Shown here in pieces: positions 17,150-25,523 of a DNA stretch of 33,850 bases. The stretch is taken from NCBI RefSeq assembly GCF_004340685.1, contig NZ_SLUN01000049.1, positions 1 to 33,850 on the forward strand, written 5' to 3'. Below the pieces are notes generated by a model. That model had not been told where the DNA came from. It did not search any database and was given only the letters and a program-made list of their open reading frames with translations. Origin of the DNA: Hydrogenispora ethanolica (GTDB taxonomy: Bacteria > Bacillota > UBA4882 > UBA8346). Position 1 is the stretch's first letter; each line of letters begins with the position of its first letter. The position numbers were made by a program, and so were the translations under genes.

Positions 17150-18817
17150 TTAAACTTCCATGATGATTGGCAGAATCATCGGACGACGTTTCATTCGGCC
17201 ATAGAGGTGTTTACCAAGAATTTCCCGAATTTGGTTTTTCATTGTTGCCCAATCCGCGTTTTGCGAACAATTTTCGATAGCTTGCTTTACTTTCTCTTTT
17301 GCTTCCTCGATCAACTCTTCGGATTCACGGACGTAGACAAAACCGCGCGAGACGATATCGGGTCCGGCAACAATTCTGCTGCTCTCCTTATCGATGGTCA
17401 CGACCACAATTAGAATTCCGTCCTGCGAAAGTTGTTTGCGATCCCGCAATACGATATTCCCGACATCCCCGACGCCCAGCCCATCTACAAATACCTTTCC
17501 GGAAGCTACTTTGCTGGCAATCCGGATTTTTTCACGGGTCACTTCGATCATATCGCCATTCTCGGCGATCACTACATTCTCACTGTCAATTCCGAGTTCC
17601 ACTGCCAGGTGGGCATGCTGTACCAAATGGCGGTATTCTCCGTGCACCGGCACGAAATATCTGGGACGCACCAAATTCAGCATTAATTTTTGTTCTTCTT
17701 GACTGGCGTGACCCGAAACATGAATTCCGGAATCCGATTCATAGATAACCGTGGCTCCCTGTTTGAACAGATGATTGATGGTCCGGGCAACTAATTTCTC
17801 ATTGCCTGGGATGGTCGAAGCCGAAATTAACACGGTATCTCCGGGAACGATATTGATTTTACGGTGATCCGAGGTTGCCATCCGGGTGAGCGCCGACATC
17901 GGCTCCCCTTGGGTTCCGGTGGTGATGATGGCAACTCGGTTCGCCGGGTAGCGATCGATCTCATCGATGTCCACCAACAATCCTTCCGGTACCTTTAAAT
18001 AGCCCAAATCCATGGCAATAGAAGCCACGTTGATCATGCTTCGTCCCACCAAGGCCACCTTGCGCTCATGGTGAAAAGCGGTGTCCATAATCTGCTGCAC
18101 CCGGTGGATGTTCGAAGCAAAAGTGGCGACCAAAATTCTTCCCGGGGCTTGGACAAAAAGTTCGTTGAAAGTCTTATTCAGTTCCCGTTCGGAAGGGGTA
18201 TAGCCTTCGCGTTCCACATTGGTGCTGTCGGATAGGAGCACTAATACTCCTTTATCCCCCAATTCGGCCAATTTTCGAAAGTCGGTGACTTTCCCGTCGA
18301 CCGGAGTATGGTCAAATTTAAAATCGGCAGTATGCAAAATCACCCCAACCGAAGTGTGAATGGCGAGAGCGGTTACATCGGCAATGCTATGATTCACGTG
18401 GATAAACTCCACTGAGAAATTACCGATTTTTACCTCATCACCCGCCTTAACACATACGGTACGGACGTCGCGGACCATATTGTGTTCTTCGAACTTTCCT
18501 TTTGCCAGCCCCAGAGTGAGTTTGGTCCCGTAAATCGGAACGTTCAACTGTTTGAGAACGTAAGGCAGCGCCCCAATATGATCCTCATGACCGTGCGTCA
18601 AGAGGATTCCTTTCACCCGCTCCCGATTGTCGACCAAATACGATATATCCGGTATGACTAGATCAATTCCCAACATATCCTCATCCGGAAATGCCAAACC
18701 GGCATCAATGACTAAGATCTCACGGTTGCACTCAACCGCCATCATGTTCTTGCCAATCTCGCCCAAACCTCCGAGCGGGATCAACAAAACACGGTCTTGC
18801 TTGTTAAAAAGACCCAA
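17150..18817 (-). CDS. rnjA: ribonuclease J
   Basis: A 555-residue metallo-beta-lactamase/beta-CASP nuclease, the same length as Bacillus subtilis RNase J1. Metal-binding motifs are THGHEDHIGALPY, VNHSIAD, HTADFKFDHTP and, in the beta-CASP part, GTQGEPMSALTRM and SGHASQEEQ, with VHGEYRHL. It should act as endonuclease and 5'-to-3' exonuclease in mRNA decay and rRNA maturation. I chose TTG at 18817 because GGAGGTG lies 9 nt before it; the GTG at 18835 is inside that ribosome site. A second paralogue may exist elsewhere, so J1 versus J2 is not settled. Confidence 0.95.
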   Translation of the reverse strand: MGLFNKQDRVLLIPLGGLGEIGKNMMAVECNREILVIDAGLAFPDEDMLGIDLVIPDISYLVDNRERVKGILLTHGHEDHIGALPYVLKQLNVPIYGTKLTLGLAKGKFEEHNMVRDVRTVCVKAGDEVKIGNFSVEFIHVNHSIADVTALAIHTSVGVILHTADFKFDHTPVDGKVTDFRKLAELGDKGVLVLLSDSTNVEREGYTPSERELNKTFNELFVQAPGRILVATFASNIHRVQQIMDTAFHHERKVALVGRSMINVASIAMDLGYLKVPEGLLVDIDEIDRYPANRVAIITTGTQGEPMSALTRMATSDHRKINIVPGDTVLISASTIPGNEKLVARTINHLFKQGATVIYESDSGIHVSGHASQEEQKLMLNLVRPRYFVPVHGEYRHLVQHAHLAVELGIDSENVVIAENGDMIEVTREKIRIASKVASGKVFVDGLGVGDVGNIVLRDRKQLSQDGILIVVVTIDKESSRIVAGPDIVSRGFVYVRESEELIEEAKEKVKQAIENCSQNADWATMKNQIREILGKHLYGRMKRRPMILPIIMEV

Positions 18818-18959
18818 TAAAAAAAACACCTCCACTTGTGCTGTACAGATCGGTTGGTCTCAATATGTTTTCGGGTTTTCTCCGCAGGGTTACCCGGTAC
18901 CCCTTCAAAAGAACCTAAACTTTGCCGTTCCAAAATGCCGCACATTTTTATTAAAATTA

Positions 18960-18988
18960 ATTATAGCGGATTTATTCTTCGTATACAA
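18960..18988 (-). promoter_or_regulatory. sigma-A-type promoter of RNase J gene
   Basis: On the minus strand TTGTAT (18983-18988), 17 nt, TATAAT (18960-18965): near consensus. The leader to the TTG start is about 135 nt. The rest of the 345-nt spacer up to 19162 shows no other clear feature. Confidence 0.85.
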
Positions 18989-19162
18989 GTAAATATCAGG
19001 TCATAATTTTGTCTCGTCCATATCTCAAATTTTCAAAAATAATGACTCCTTGACCCCGGCACCCCCCTACTTAGTTAAATTCCGGGGAAGGATCGACTTC
19101 GGGAATATTTTGCACCTTCGGGCGATAAAATAAACTCGCATTCAGTCAAGTGAGGTGAAAAC

Positions 19163-19348
19163 ATGGACCACCGTTCCAGTGAAAAATACGATATTATTGC
19201 CCAGGAGTGCGGCGGATATGAACCGATTCTTTCCAAAAACCTCGCTTCCAGTTTTGAGTATGGTCAAACGGAAGACGCAGGTTGCGACACCTGCGTCAAT
19301 TTTCACAACGGTTCTTGCGATATTTATAAAAACGAGGCCGGGTATTAA
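19163..19348 (+). CDS. small Cys-containing protein of unknown function
   Basis: A 61-residue protein. The second half holds CDTCVNFHNGSCDIY (a CxxC and a third Cys seven residues later), with one more Cys near residue 16 (QECGGYE), so a metal site with four cysteines is possible. The ATG follows GAGGTGAAAAC, a good ribosome site. The stop overlaps the end of the convergent ComFB gene by 4 nt. I do not recognise a family. Confidence 0.65.
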   Translation: MDHRSSEKYDIIAQECGGYEPILSKNLASSFEYGQTEDAGCDTCVNFHNGSCDIYKNEAGY

Positions 19349-19608
19349 TGATGAGGCTGTTGAGAAACTTGTTTGGCAGCTTCAATGATCATCCGCAACG
19401 CATCGGCACGAACTTGACGATCTTCGCGGGAAAGTTTTGCAAAGACTTCTCCTTCGGGGCTGACCGCATATCTGCCGCGCAAGTTGGAAAGGGCGATGGC
19501 CACAGTATCGACCCGGCAACGATCACAAGCGCAAAATTCCGGATGTTGTCGATGAAACTCCTCAAAAATTTCCACAACGACATCCTCCATATAGTTTTTT
19601 AAACTCAT
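19345..19608 (-). CDS. ComFB family protein
   Basis: An 87-residue protein resembling late competence protein ComFB. It shows the conserved start (LKNYMEDVVVEIFEEFHRQHPEFC), the Cys group CACDRCRVDTVAIALSNL and the following RYAVSPEGEVFAKL, which matches the family's YVVT..GE pattern. In Bacillus subtilis comFB is in the comF operon; in cyanobacteria members bind cyclic dinucleotides. It lies 30 nt downstream of aroE on the same strand, so co-transcription is likely. The role here is not known. Confidence 0.82.
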   Translation of the reverse strand: MSLKNYMEDVVVEIFEEFHRQHPEFCACDRCRVDTVAIALSNLRGRYAVSPEGEVFAKLSREDRQVRADALRMIIEAAKQVSQQPHH

Positions 19609-19638
19609 GACTCCTCCCCACCCCTTTTTCTCTTTTGA

Positions 19639-20496
19639 TTACGCTTGATAAGTCTCCAAGACCTGACGCATTTTGGCGATGGGCGCCTCCCGGTCAAGCC
19701 ACAATGAAAAACTTTGCGCCCCTTGATAGAGTAACAACGATAGGCCTGTCAGCGTCGGACAACCCGCCTGGCGAGCTTCGTTGATGAGCCGGGTATCCCC
19801 TTTGCGGTATACCAGATCATAAACAAGCAGCCGCTCGTGAAATAATTTTGACTGGACCAAGGAAGCATCTTCATGCAATCCCACGGATGTCGTGTTGATC
19901 AAGAGCTGAAACCGGCTCCAATCCAATGCTTCCAATTGGTCCAATCTGGCGAGGATTACTTCAAACCCGGTCCGGTCGCGAACTTGATCCCGCAAATCGG
20001 CCACACGTTTTGGATCACGATTGACAACGGTTATCGAACGGACATTGGAAGCGACAAGCCGATAAAGCAGTGCCGCCGCCGAGCCTCCCGCCCCCAGCAT
20101 CAAGATGTTCTTTCCGGTCGGATCAAATTGGCCGTCTTCCCGCAACGACTGGATAAAGCCGCTCCCGTCGGTGCTGGTGCCGATTAAGCGGCCGTTCCGG
20201 TTCATAATGGTATTCACGGAACCGCTCTGTAAAGAATCACCCACAATCTCATCCAACTCCGGGATAACCGCCTGTTTAAGGGGAATTGTCAAATTAATTC
20301 CCTGAATGCCGAGGGCTCTAATCCCTTGGACTGCAGCGGGCAGCTGAGAAAGCGTTACGTGAAAGGGCAAATACACACCGTTTACGTTCAATTCGGCAAA
20401 TGCCGCATTCTGCATAACCGGTGACAGACTATGGGCCACCGGATCTCCAAAAACGCCATAGACGGCCGTACTTCCCGTGATTCGCTGTTGATTCAT
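19639..20496 (-). CDS. aroE: shikimate dehydrogenase (NADP+)
   Basis: A 285-residue enzyme that reduces 3-dehydroshikimate in the aromatic amino acid pathway. Substrate side: VFGDPVAHSLSPVMQNAAF, and INLTIPLKQAVIPELDE with the catalytic Lys. Cofactor side: MLGAGGSAAALLY, then VVNRDPKRVADL, where NR suits NADP. INTTSVGL and YDLVYRKGDT complete the set. The ATG has GGAAGG close in front (short spacing). It seems to lead a two-gene unit with the ComFB gene. Confidence 0.95.
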   Translation of the reverse strand: MNQQRITGSTAVYGVFGDPVAHSLSPVMQNAAFAELNVNGVYLPFHVTLSQLPAAVQGIRALGIQGINLTIPLKQAVIPELDEIVGDSLQSGSVNTIMNRNGRLIGTSTDGSGFIQSLREDGQFDPTGKNILMLGAGGSAAALLYRLVASNVRSITVVNRDPKRVADLRDQVRDRTGFEVILARLDQLEALDWSRFQLLINTTSVGLHEDASLVQSKLFHERLLVYDLVYRKGDTRLINEARQAGCPTLTGLSLLLYQGAQSFSLWLDREAPIAKMRQVLETYQA

Positions 20497-20822
20497 AATC
20501 CTTCCATGTTGCGTAAACTATCGATGCCGCAACAAATTTCTTAAACGCCCGGATAGGTTGCGACATATTTCCTTTATTCATAAGATGAAAAAATTTGTCA
20601 TTCATAACCGGCTTACAGGATATGAAAGTACTCATCTTATATAGCTTGAAGCAACACGAACTCCTTCACATTTGTTCGGGTTCCTATTAAAACATTCATC
20701 CCTACCAAAGAAAGAATTCGGAGATTTTTGGTAAATTCCTTCTTTCGGAACCCCGATACTTTTCAGGGAGATTACGGTACTCACCGAAAAGGATGTTCGG
20801 CGGACCCATCCCGGATAGAAAA
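20497..20822. other. gene-free spacer upstream of aroE
   Basis: No gene seen. Two loose inverted pairs are visible: ATAAGATGA near 20579 with TCATCTTAT near 20632, and AAAGAAAGAATT near 20707 with an AATTCCTTCTTT near 20734. The aroE promoter should lie here but is not obvious. Confidence 0.4.
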
Positions 20823-20843
20823 AACCACCGTCGCACGGTGGTT
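20823..20843 (-). terminator. Rho-independent terminator of the second barrel gene
   Basis: On the minus strand AACCACCGT-GCG-ACGGTGGTT is followed by TTTTC, 37 nt past the stop. Confidence 0.9.
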
Positions 20844-20879
20844 GAAATTTTATCCAAAATGGATCAATTGAAGCTGGTT

Positions 20880-21536
20880 TTATATTTGTACCGTCAAGGC
20901 GGTGGTGTATATCCGAGAGGAATCATCAGCCAAATTGTCGTCGACCATTACTTTCGCATGGATTTTCCGGGTCAACGCATAACTGGCGCCCAGGCGCAGG
21001 TTCTCGCTGGACCAATCATCCGCCTTCATGGTCACCTCACCACCGAGGCGCAATTTGGAGCCCAATTGCAGGCTGGCGCCAGGGGTAATCATCATCTCAT
21101 CATCCGTGGCTTTTCCCGTTTCAACGTTGAGATAACCATATAAGAAATTGAAGTTGGTCCAGACGGATAAACCGTACATCGGAATGTTTTGCTCACCCAG
21201 GTCATAACCGAGATAAGCGGTATAACCCATGGTCTTATTGTGCCGCGGGTTAAAGTAAGCTTTTACCAATGTCTGGCGGTCCGATTGGTTGACATTCCGC
21301 AGCTCACCCGCTAAGGTGATAGATGGAGCGATTCCGTAACTCACTTCTGCATTGAAAGCCTTGTCTTCCTGATCGGGCTGGTTAAAACGGGCGGAGAGAT
21401 CGATTCCCAACCCGGCAGGAGGCAGTGTTCTGCCGTTTTCCGCGCCAAAAGTGTAAGGGTTGGCAAGAGCAGCCACAGCTGAAGATGTGAGTAGGATGAG
21501 AGCAGCGATAGTTGCCAGGATCGTTTTTTTGAACAA
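20880..21536 (-). CDS. predicted outer membrane beta-barrel protein
   Basis: A 218-residue exported protein. The signal peptide covers about residues 1-25 (MFKKTILATIAALILLTSSAVAALA). The mature part is a run of amphipathic strands (AEVSYGIAPSITLAGELR, MGYTAYLGYDL, GYLNVETG, GASLQLGSKLRLGGEVTMK, LRLGASYALTRKIHAKVMVDD) with polar turns, and it ends YTTALTVQI, a hydrophobic C-terminus. It is not closely similar to the porin at 9173-10012. Its function is unknown. It is a single-gene unit with its own terminator, divergent from sodC. Confidence 0.7.
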   Translation of the reverse strand: MFKKTILATIAALILLTSSAVAALANPYTFGAENGRTLPPAGLGIDLSARFNQPDQEDKAFNAEVSYGIAPSITLAGELRNVNQSDRQTLVKAYFNPRHNKTMGYTAYLGYDLGEQNIPMYGLSVWTNFNFLYGYLNVETGKATDDEMMITPGASLQLGSKLRLGGEVTMKADDWSSENLRLGASYALTRKIHAKVMVDDNLADDSSRIYTTALTVQI

Positions 21537-21830
21537 CCGTAAACACTCCTTATTTTGTATTAAGCGACTGTCTTCGTCACTACAATCGACGGTACGCGTC
21601 GCCTTACCCTAGCTTTCTACAAGGAATGCTCCGGTCCCTGCCGTGATCATCTGTTAAACCAGGCAATCCGAACCAAACCAGTTTTCTTTTACCGTTTCAT
21701 TTTGTACCATAGTCCCATTCCTACTAGTTCCTAAATCCCATAATCTATAGATGTCTTGTCTGATTCTATTTTTCGCATGTGTCGCAATTCCTGGCGGATA
21801 GATAATTCGCCAATATCTGGAGGTGATACA

Positions 21831-22376
21831 ATGAACTATCATGCTGCCGCTCCCCCACAATTCGGAATGCCGCTTCCGCAATGGAATGGCTGGCAGCCGT
21901 CCGGCGATCCAATGGCGGTTGCCGAAATCGCTGGTGGTCCCCTCGCACCCGATATCCGCGGTCTAGTTTTATTTCAAGATGTCCCGGGCGGGACATGGGT
22001 TTCAGTAAACGTCTCCGGACTCCCTCCTTACCGGCCAGCCAGCGGGAACCAGGCGCCCATCGGCCCTCATGGGTTTCACATTCATGAAACCGACTCGTGC
22101 GCTCCCGGCGACCCAACCAATCCTTTTCAGGGCGCCGGCGAACACTGGAATCCAACCCGGCAGCCTCATGGAAATCACGCCGGTGATTTCCCAGCGCTCT
22201 TTTCCAACAACGGCCGGGCCCTCATGGGCTTTTTCACGGACCGCTTCCGGGTTGATGAAGTCATCGGCCATTCCGTCATCATTCATCAAAATCCCGATGA
22301 CTATCGCAGTCAACCGGCGGGGGCGTCCGGAAAACGCTTAGCATGCGGCGTGATTCGGCCTTACCCGTCCCAATAA
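21831..22376 (+). CDS. sodC: copper/zinc superoxide dismutase family protein
   Basis: A 181-residue protein with all Cu/Zn ligands: HGFHIH (two Cu His), GEHWNP (bridging His), PHGNHAGDFP (two Zn His and Asp) and GHSVIIHQNPDDY (last Cu His). DSC and LACGVI supply the structural disulfide pair. It should convert superoxide to oxygen and peroxide. The ATG at 21831 has GGAGGTGATAC in front. Unusually, no signal peptide or lipobox is seen: the N-terminus is MNYHAAAPPQFGMPLPQWNG. It may be cytosolic, released with cells or held in the spore coat; that is inference. The usual active-site Arg near the C-terminus is not obvious (SGKRLACGVIRPYPSQ has Arg nearby). Confidence 0.88.
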   Translation: MNYHAAAPPQFGMPLPQWNGWQPSGDPMAVAEIAGGPLAPDIRGLVLFQDVPGGTWVSVNVSGLPPYRPASGNQAPIGPHGFHIHETDSCAPGDPTNPFQGAGEHWNPTRQPHGNHAGDFPALFSNNGRALMGFFTDRFRVDEVIGHSVIIHQNPDDYRSQPAGASGKRLACGVIRPYPSQ

Positions 22377-22528
22377 ACCTGAATCCTCAAAAGATCGCTT
22401 TATTTTCATCGTAATGATTGTCCAAAGGATATTTTTCTGGTATATATTTTAAGGGAGATTCCAGGCAAGCTTCTTCATGTCGGGCATTTCATGTTGCCAA
22501 TACCGTATTCGGCGCGTAATCCTCGGAG

Positions 22529-22562
22529 CAGGCGGGCAAAACGATTTTTCGACACCCGCCTG
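22529..22562 (+). terminator. hairpin after sodC, possible terminator
   Basis: CAGGCGGG (22529-22536) pairs with CCCGCCTG (22555-22562) over an 18-nt loop, followed by TCTTTATAT. It lies about 150 nt after sodC and just before the Cys-cluster gene, so it could separate the two transcripts. Confidence 0.45.
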
Positions 22563-22609
22563 TCTTTATATGCCCCTCCCAAAACAGTTTTATGGAGGAT
22601 ACACTGTAT

Positions 22610-23128
22610 ATGACCCTGATCGAACTTTATAAAAATGCCTATCACCAGCTCCATACCCAAACGCCGTTGCGGACCGATTGCGGCCGCCTCTGCAACCGGG
22701 CTTGCTGCCAAGAAAATGACGAAGATCTGGGTATGTACCTGTTCCCGGGTGAAGCGGAGCTGCTTCTCGCCGCGGATTTTCTGCGCATTGAACCAACCGA
22801 CCTGCAATATCTCCCCGGCAAAAACGTCTATTTCGCCTCCTGCAACAGCCAGTGCCGACGCTCGCAACGCCCGCTGGCCTGCCGCATCTTCCCGCTAACT
22901 CCTTATATGACGGCCAAAGGATTATTGACCACGATCATTGATCCCCGGGCCCGGTTCGTCTGTCCGTTGGCCCGGGAATATCAGCGTTCCGACTTCCATC
23001 CGGAATTTGTGCGGGCAGTGCAAAAAGTGGGGCAATTATTGATCAAGCACCAGGAGACCCAGGCATTCCTGCTTTGGTTAGCCGCCGTTATCGACGAATA
23101 CCGGGAACTGCCGTTTTCCACAAAATGA
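22610..23128 (+). CDS. YkgJ-like cysteine-cluster protein
   Basis: A 172-residue soluble protein with a Cys-rich core similar in layout to YkgJ-type putative zinc or Fe-S proteins: CGRLCNRACCQ, then GMYLFPGEAELLL, CNSQCRRSQRPLACRIFPL and VCPLAREY. At least nine cysteines lie in the first 130 residues. Function is unknown; the family is often linked to metal or cluster binding. GGAGG ends 11 nt before the ATG at 22610; the ATG at 22592 precedes that site and is less likely. No close neighbour on the same strand suggests an operon. Confidence 0.68.
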   Translation: MTLIELYKNAYHQLHTQTPLRTDCGRLCNRACCQENDEDLGMYLFPGEAELLLAADFLRIEPTDLQYLPGKNVYFASCNSQCRRSQRPLACRIFPLTPYMTAKGLLTTIIDPRARFVCPLAREYQRSDFHPEFVRAVQKVGQLLIKHQETQAFLLWLAAVIDEYRELPFSTK

Positions 23129-23208
23129 ACAATTTTGGGTGTCAATTGAAGGATGGTCCAAAAAGGAATTATTGCCCATTTTGTCATCGGTTTGTTACAA
23201 TTTGTTAA

Positions 23209-23236
23209 TTGAGCGAATGCTTTCCGGTGTTACAAT
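23209..23236 (+). promoter_or_regulatory. promoter of the first exported paralogue
   Basis: TTGAGC (23209-23214), 16 nt, TACAAT (23231-23236) with a TG extension (TGTTACAAT). Confidence 0.6.
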
Positions 23237-23272
23237 GAGAAAAGATCGAAAATAAACGAATTGAGGATGGGT

Positions 23273-23932
23273 ATGCGTCATTTCCGTTATTTGCTGTTCC
23301 TATTGCTGTTCTTGGTCACTCCAGTAACCACCACAACCGCCCCTGCTCCGGAATCCTCCCAACAACCGCTCTCCAACGAACTCTCGCTCGCGGATAAACA
23401 GGCGATGCAGCGGAAGATTCTCAATGAGATTCTAAACAAATACGAGGGCAACCAAACTTTCCTCAAACTTCATGAATACATGATCATCAAGTTTCAGCAA
23501 CTGGCGAAACAACGCTCGCCCCGCCAGCCGGAACTGATTATTCGAGAGGCCTTTGAGCGTACCCAAGTTGTTTACGAAAAAACCAAACCGTTTGTTCGAA
23601 ACAGCTTTCGTGATTTTAATCCCGACGCAGTGGAACGGTCGGTAGAAAAGTATCTATGGCTCAAGGGACTCTGCTTTTTGATCCTTGGCATCAACCAAGA
23701 GCACGAGATCGGTCTATCCTATTTCTATCTGCCCGAGAATCAAGGAATGAAAAAGGAATTGCTCCGCGATATTATCCACTATTCCTTTCCGGAAGTTCCC
23801 GATGTTCCGGCGAACCGCATCTGGTTTCAGAACATGGTCCAAGTCATGGATCGTCTGGGCTACAAAATCTTTAACATCAATAAATACTCTCCCGCCAAGA
23901 ATCTCGCCGCTGCGCCAAACCGGGTTTCGTGA
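23273..23932 (+). CDS. exported protein of unknown function, paralogue A
   Basis: A 219-residue protein with an N-terminal signal (MRHFRYLLFLLLFLVTPVTT) and no lipobox Cys. The mature part is mostly helical and charged. It shares a clear domain with the protein at 24661-25431: an xIRKxxLxxxxxKYxxNQ-like start, RTQVVYEKTKPFVRNSF, YLWLKGLCFLILGINQEH, SYFYLPEN, IIHYSFPEVPDVPAN and VMDRLGYKIFNINKYSP. I do not recognise the family. The ATG at 23273 has GAGG 6 nt before it; an in-frame TTG at 23261 overlaps that site. It is probably secreted or periplasmic. Confidence 0.7.
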   Translation: MRHFRYLLFLLLFLVTPVTTTTAPAPESSQQPLSNELSLADKQAMQRKILNEILNKYEGNQTFLKLHEYMIIKFQQLAKQRSPRQPELIIREAFERTQVVYEKTKPFVRNSFRDFNPDAVERSVEKYLWLKGLCFLILGINQEHEIGLSYFYLPENQGMKKELLRDIIHYSFPEVPDVPANRIWFQNMVQVMDRLGYKIFNINKYSPAKNLAAAPNRVS

Positions 23933-24014
23933 CAGGAAATACAGGCCGGTTACTCCATGCCCGAACGAACTCCCGGCCGCGGCCGAGATCTTAAGCGGTG
24001 CGGGCGATCCGGGG

Positions 24015-24329
24015 TTAGTCTTGAGTTTCCACCTCTTCGACGGGATAATCCATTTCCCGAACGATTTTGCCGTCCGCAGTCAAGGCAATGGCATGACCCG
24101 CCCCGGAATAGATCCGGGCATAAACTCGCCTTCCGGAATTGTCCACTGTCAGCCAATGCTCATCCCAACTGCCCGGACCCAGCCGTTCCTCTACTGAGGC
24201 CGCGGCGGCCCGAAATTGCGGGTTCTGCTCAAACTTGGCCGCCTCCTCCCGGTTCAGCTCCTGAATATCCTCTTCCTCCAACTCCACAAAAAAACGGTTT
24301 TCAAAGACCGTCGGCTGATAATTATTCAT
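24015..24329 (-). CDS. hypothetical acidic protein
   Basis: A 104-residue, strongly acidic protein: VELEEEDIQELNREEAAKFEQNPQFRAAA, then SWDEHWLTVDNSGRRVYARIYSGAGHAIALTADGKIV, ending MDYPVEEVETQD. No membrane segment, signal or cysteines. I do not recognise a family. The ATG at 24329 was chosen because the protein-like part starts there; GAGGGGG lies about 12 nt upstream. In-frame ATGs at 24377 and further on are possible but add a basic, odd stretch. It lies between the two plus-strand paralogues in the opposite orientation. Confidence 0.5.
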   Translation of the reverse strand: MNNYQPTVFENRFFVELEEEDIQELNREEAAKFEQNPQFRAAAASVEERLGPGSWDEHWLTVDNSGRRVYARIYSGAGHAIALTADGKIVREMDYPVEEVETQD

Positions 24330-24660
24330 GCGTTTTGTACGCCCCCTCATCCTAATTCTGCCCATCCTTTTCTGCATCTAAACAGCGGAAAGCGATCGTT
24401 TTTCAACTTACCCCGTTATCGTACCGCTCGACAGATCCGCCTTGGTCCGCGACGGGCCATGACTTTTCAACCCGGATTCCCTGCGTCGCCCGGCGTTTTT
24501 CCGAAATTACCTGAGTTCGTAATTTTTCATCGAGTAGGCTAAATTTTTGATCAGATAAAATTGCTTTTTTGACTATAAAAAGGTAAAATGTTGTTAGTTA
24601 TTTGGCTAAAATTAGGTATTTCGGACCGGCTTTTTCGAGAAGTGGAGGAGAGGGAATTCC
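24330..24660. other. spacer between hypothetical gene and paralogue B
   Basis: Divergent spacer. It holds the promoter at 24561-24589 on the plus strand; otherwise I see nothing convincing. Confidence 0.4.
24561..24589 (+). promoter_or_regulatory. promoter of the second exported paralogue
   Basis: TTGCTT (24561-24566), 17 nt, TAAAAT (24584-24589). Confidence 0.6.
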
Positions 24661-25431
24661 ATGGTTTCACCCCATGCTTCGCCGTTTTTAGCGATGGAAG
24701 AACGCCTGCGAGTCCGCTTCCATGCCACGAATAATGAATTTATTTTTTTGCGAAAGGATCTCCGAAATATGACTCTACGGCGCTTGTGGGTCGGCTTGTT
24801 ATTGCTTTTGGCGATTCATATCTCTCCAATTCAGGCTGTGACCAACCCGGATCCGGTCTCCTCCCCGGTTGTGAATGAGGTTAGCTTGGAACAAAAACGG
24901 GTCATCCGTAAACAATTGCTCTCTCAAATGGTTGAAAAGTATAACCAAAACCAAGTTTTCCCCCATATCCAAGCCTATATGGTCGAAAAATACCACCAGA
25001 TGAAGAAAAAGACCAAACCGAAACCACCGGCGCAATTGATCGTGGACACCTTGGAGCGTTCGCGCTCGGTTTATGAGAAAACCCGCTCTTTTGTGGGAGA
25101 AAGTTTCAAACGGGTTTATAACCCTCTGCAAATCGAGAGCACCATCAACCGCTACCTCTGGCTAAAAGGGCTCTGCTTCTTAGTTTTGGGAATTAATGAA
25201 GAGCATAAAATTGCCCTCTCCTATTTCTATCAGCCCGGCAACGAGCAGGAAAAACTGGAGTTTCTTCACGACGCCATCCATTATTCGTTTCCGGAGATAC
25301 CGGATGTACCCGCCAACAGCGCCTGGTACGAAGGCATGACCCCGGTGATGGATCGGCTCTGTTTCAAACTGTTTAATATCGATAAATACTCGCCGGGCAG
25401 CGCTCCGTCCTCGACTCCGACGGCCCCTTGA
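24661..25431 (+). CDS. exported protein of unknown function, paralogue B
   Basis: A 256-residue protein, paralogous to 23273-23932 over nearly all its mature length (YEKTRSFVGESF, YLWLKGLCFLVLGINEEH, LSYFYQPGNEQEK, AIHYSFPEIPDVPANSAWYEGM, VMDRL, FNIDKYSP). The hydrophobic signal (RLWVGLLLLLAIHISPIQA) begins about 39 residues in. With the ATG at 24661, which has GTGGAGGAGAGGG in front, the N-region is unusually long; an internal ATG near 24769 (MTLRRLWVGLL) has AAAGGA upstream and would give a normal signal peptide. I keep the upstream start for its better ribosome site. The C-terminal tail is Ser/Pro/Thr-rich. Confidence 0.68.
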   Translation: MVSPHASPFLAMEERLRVRFHATNNEFIFLRKDLRNMTLRRLWVGLLLLLAIHISPIQAVTNPDPVSSPVVNEVSLEQKRVIRKQLLSQMVEKYNQNQVFPHIQAYMVEKYHQMKKKTKPKPPAQLIVDTLERSRSVYEKTRSFVGESFKRVYNPLQIESTINRYLWLKGLCFLVLGINEEHKIALSYFYQPGNEQEKLEFLHDAIHYSFPEIPDVPANSAWYEGMTPVMDRLCFKLFNIDKYSPGSAPSSTPTAP

Positions 25432-25523
25432 CATCGGCGCGTCTTTCCTTCTATTTTTCGCACTCGCCGTCTGAATGTGAAATGCTGTTTTTTCGGCCAT
25501 TCTTTCTTTTTTATCGAAAAAAG

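Noticed and set aside
24507-24536. TTCCGAAATTACC as a third copy of the 136-nt element
   Set aside because: Only a short partial match to its TTTCCGAATTGG tract, with no arms.
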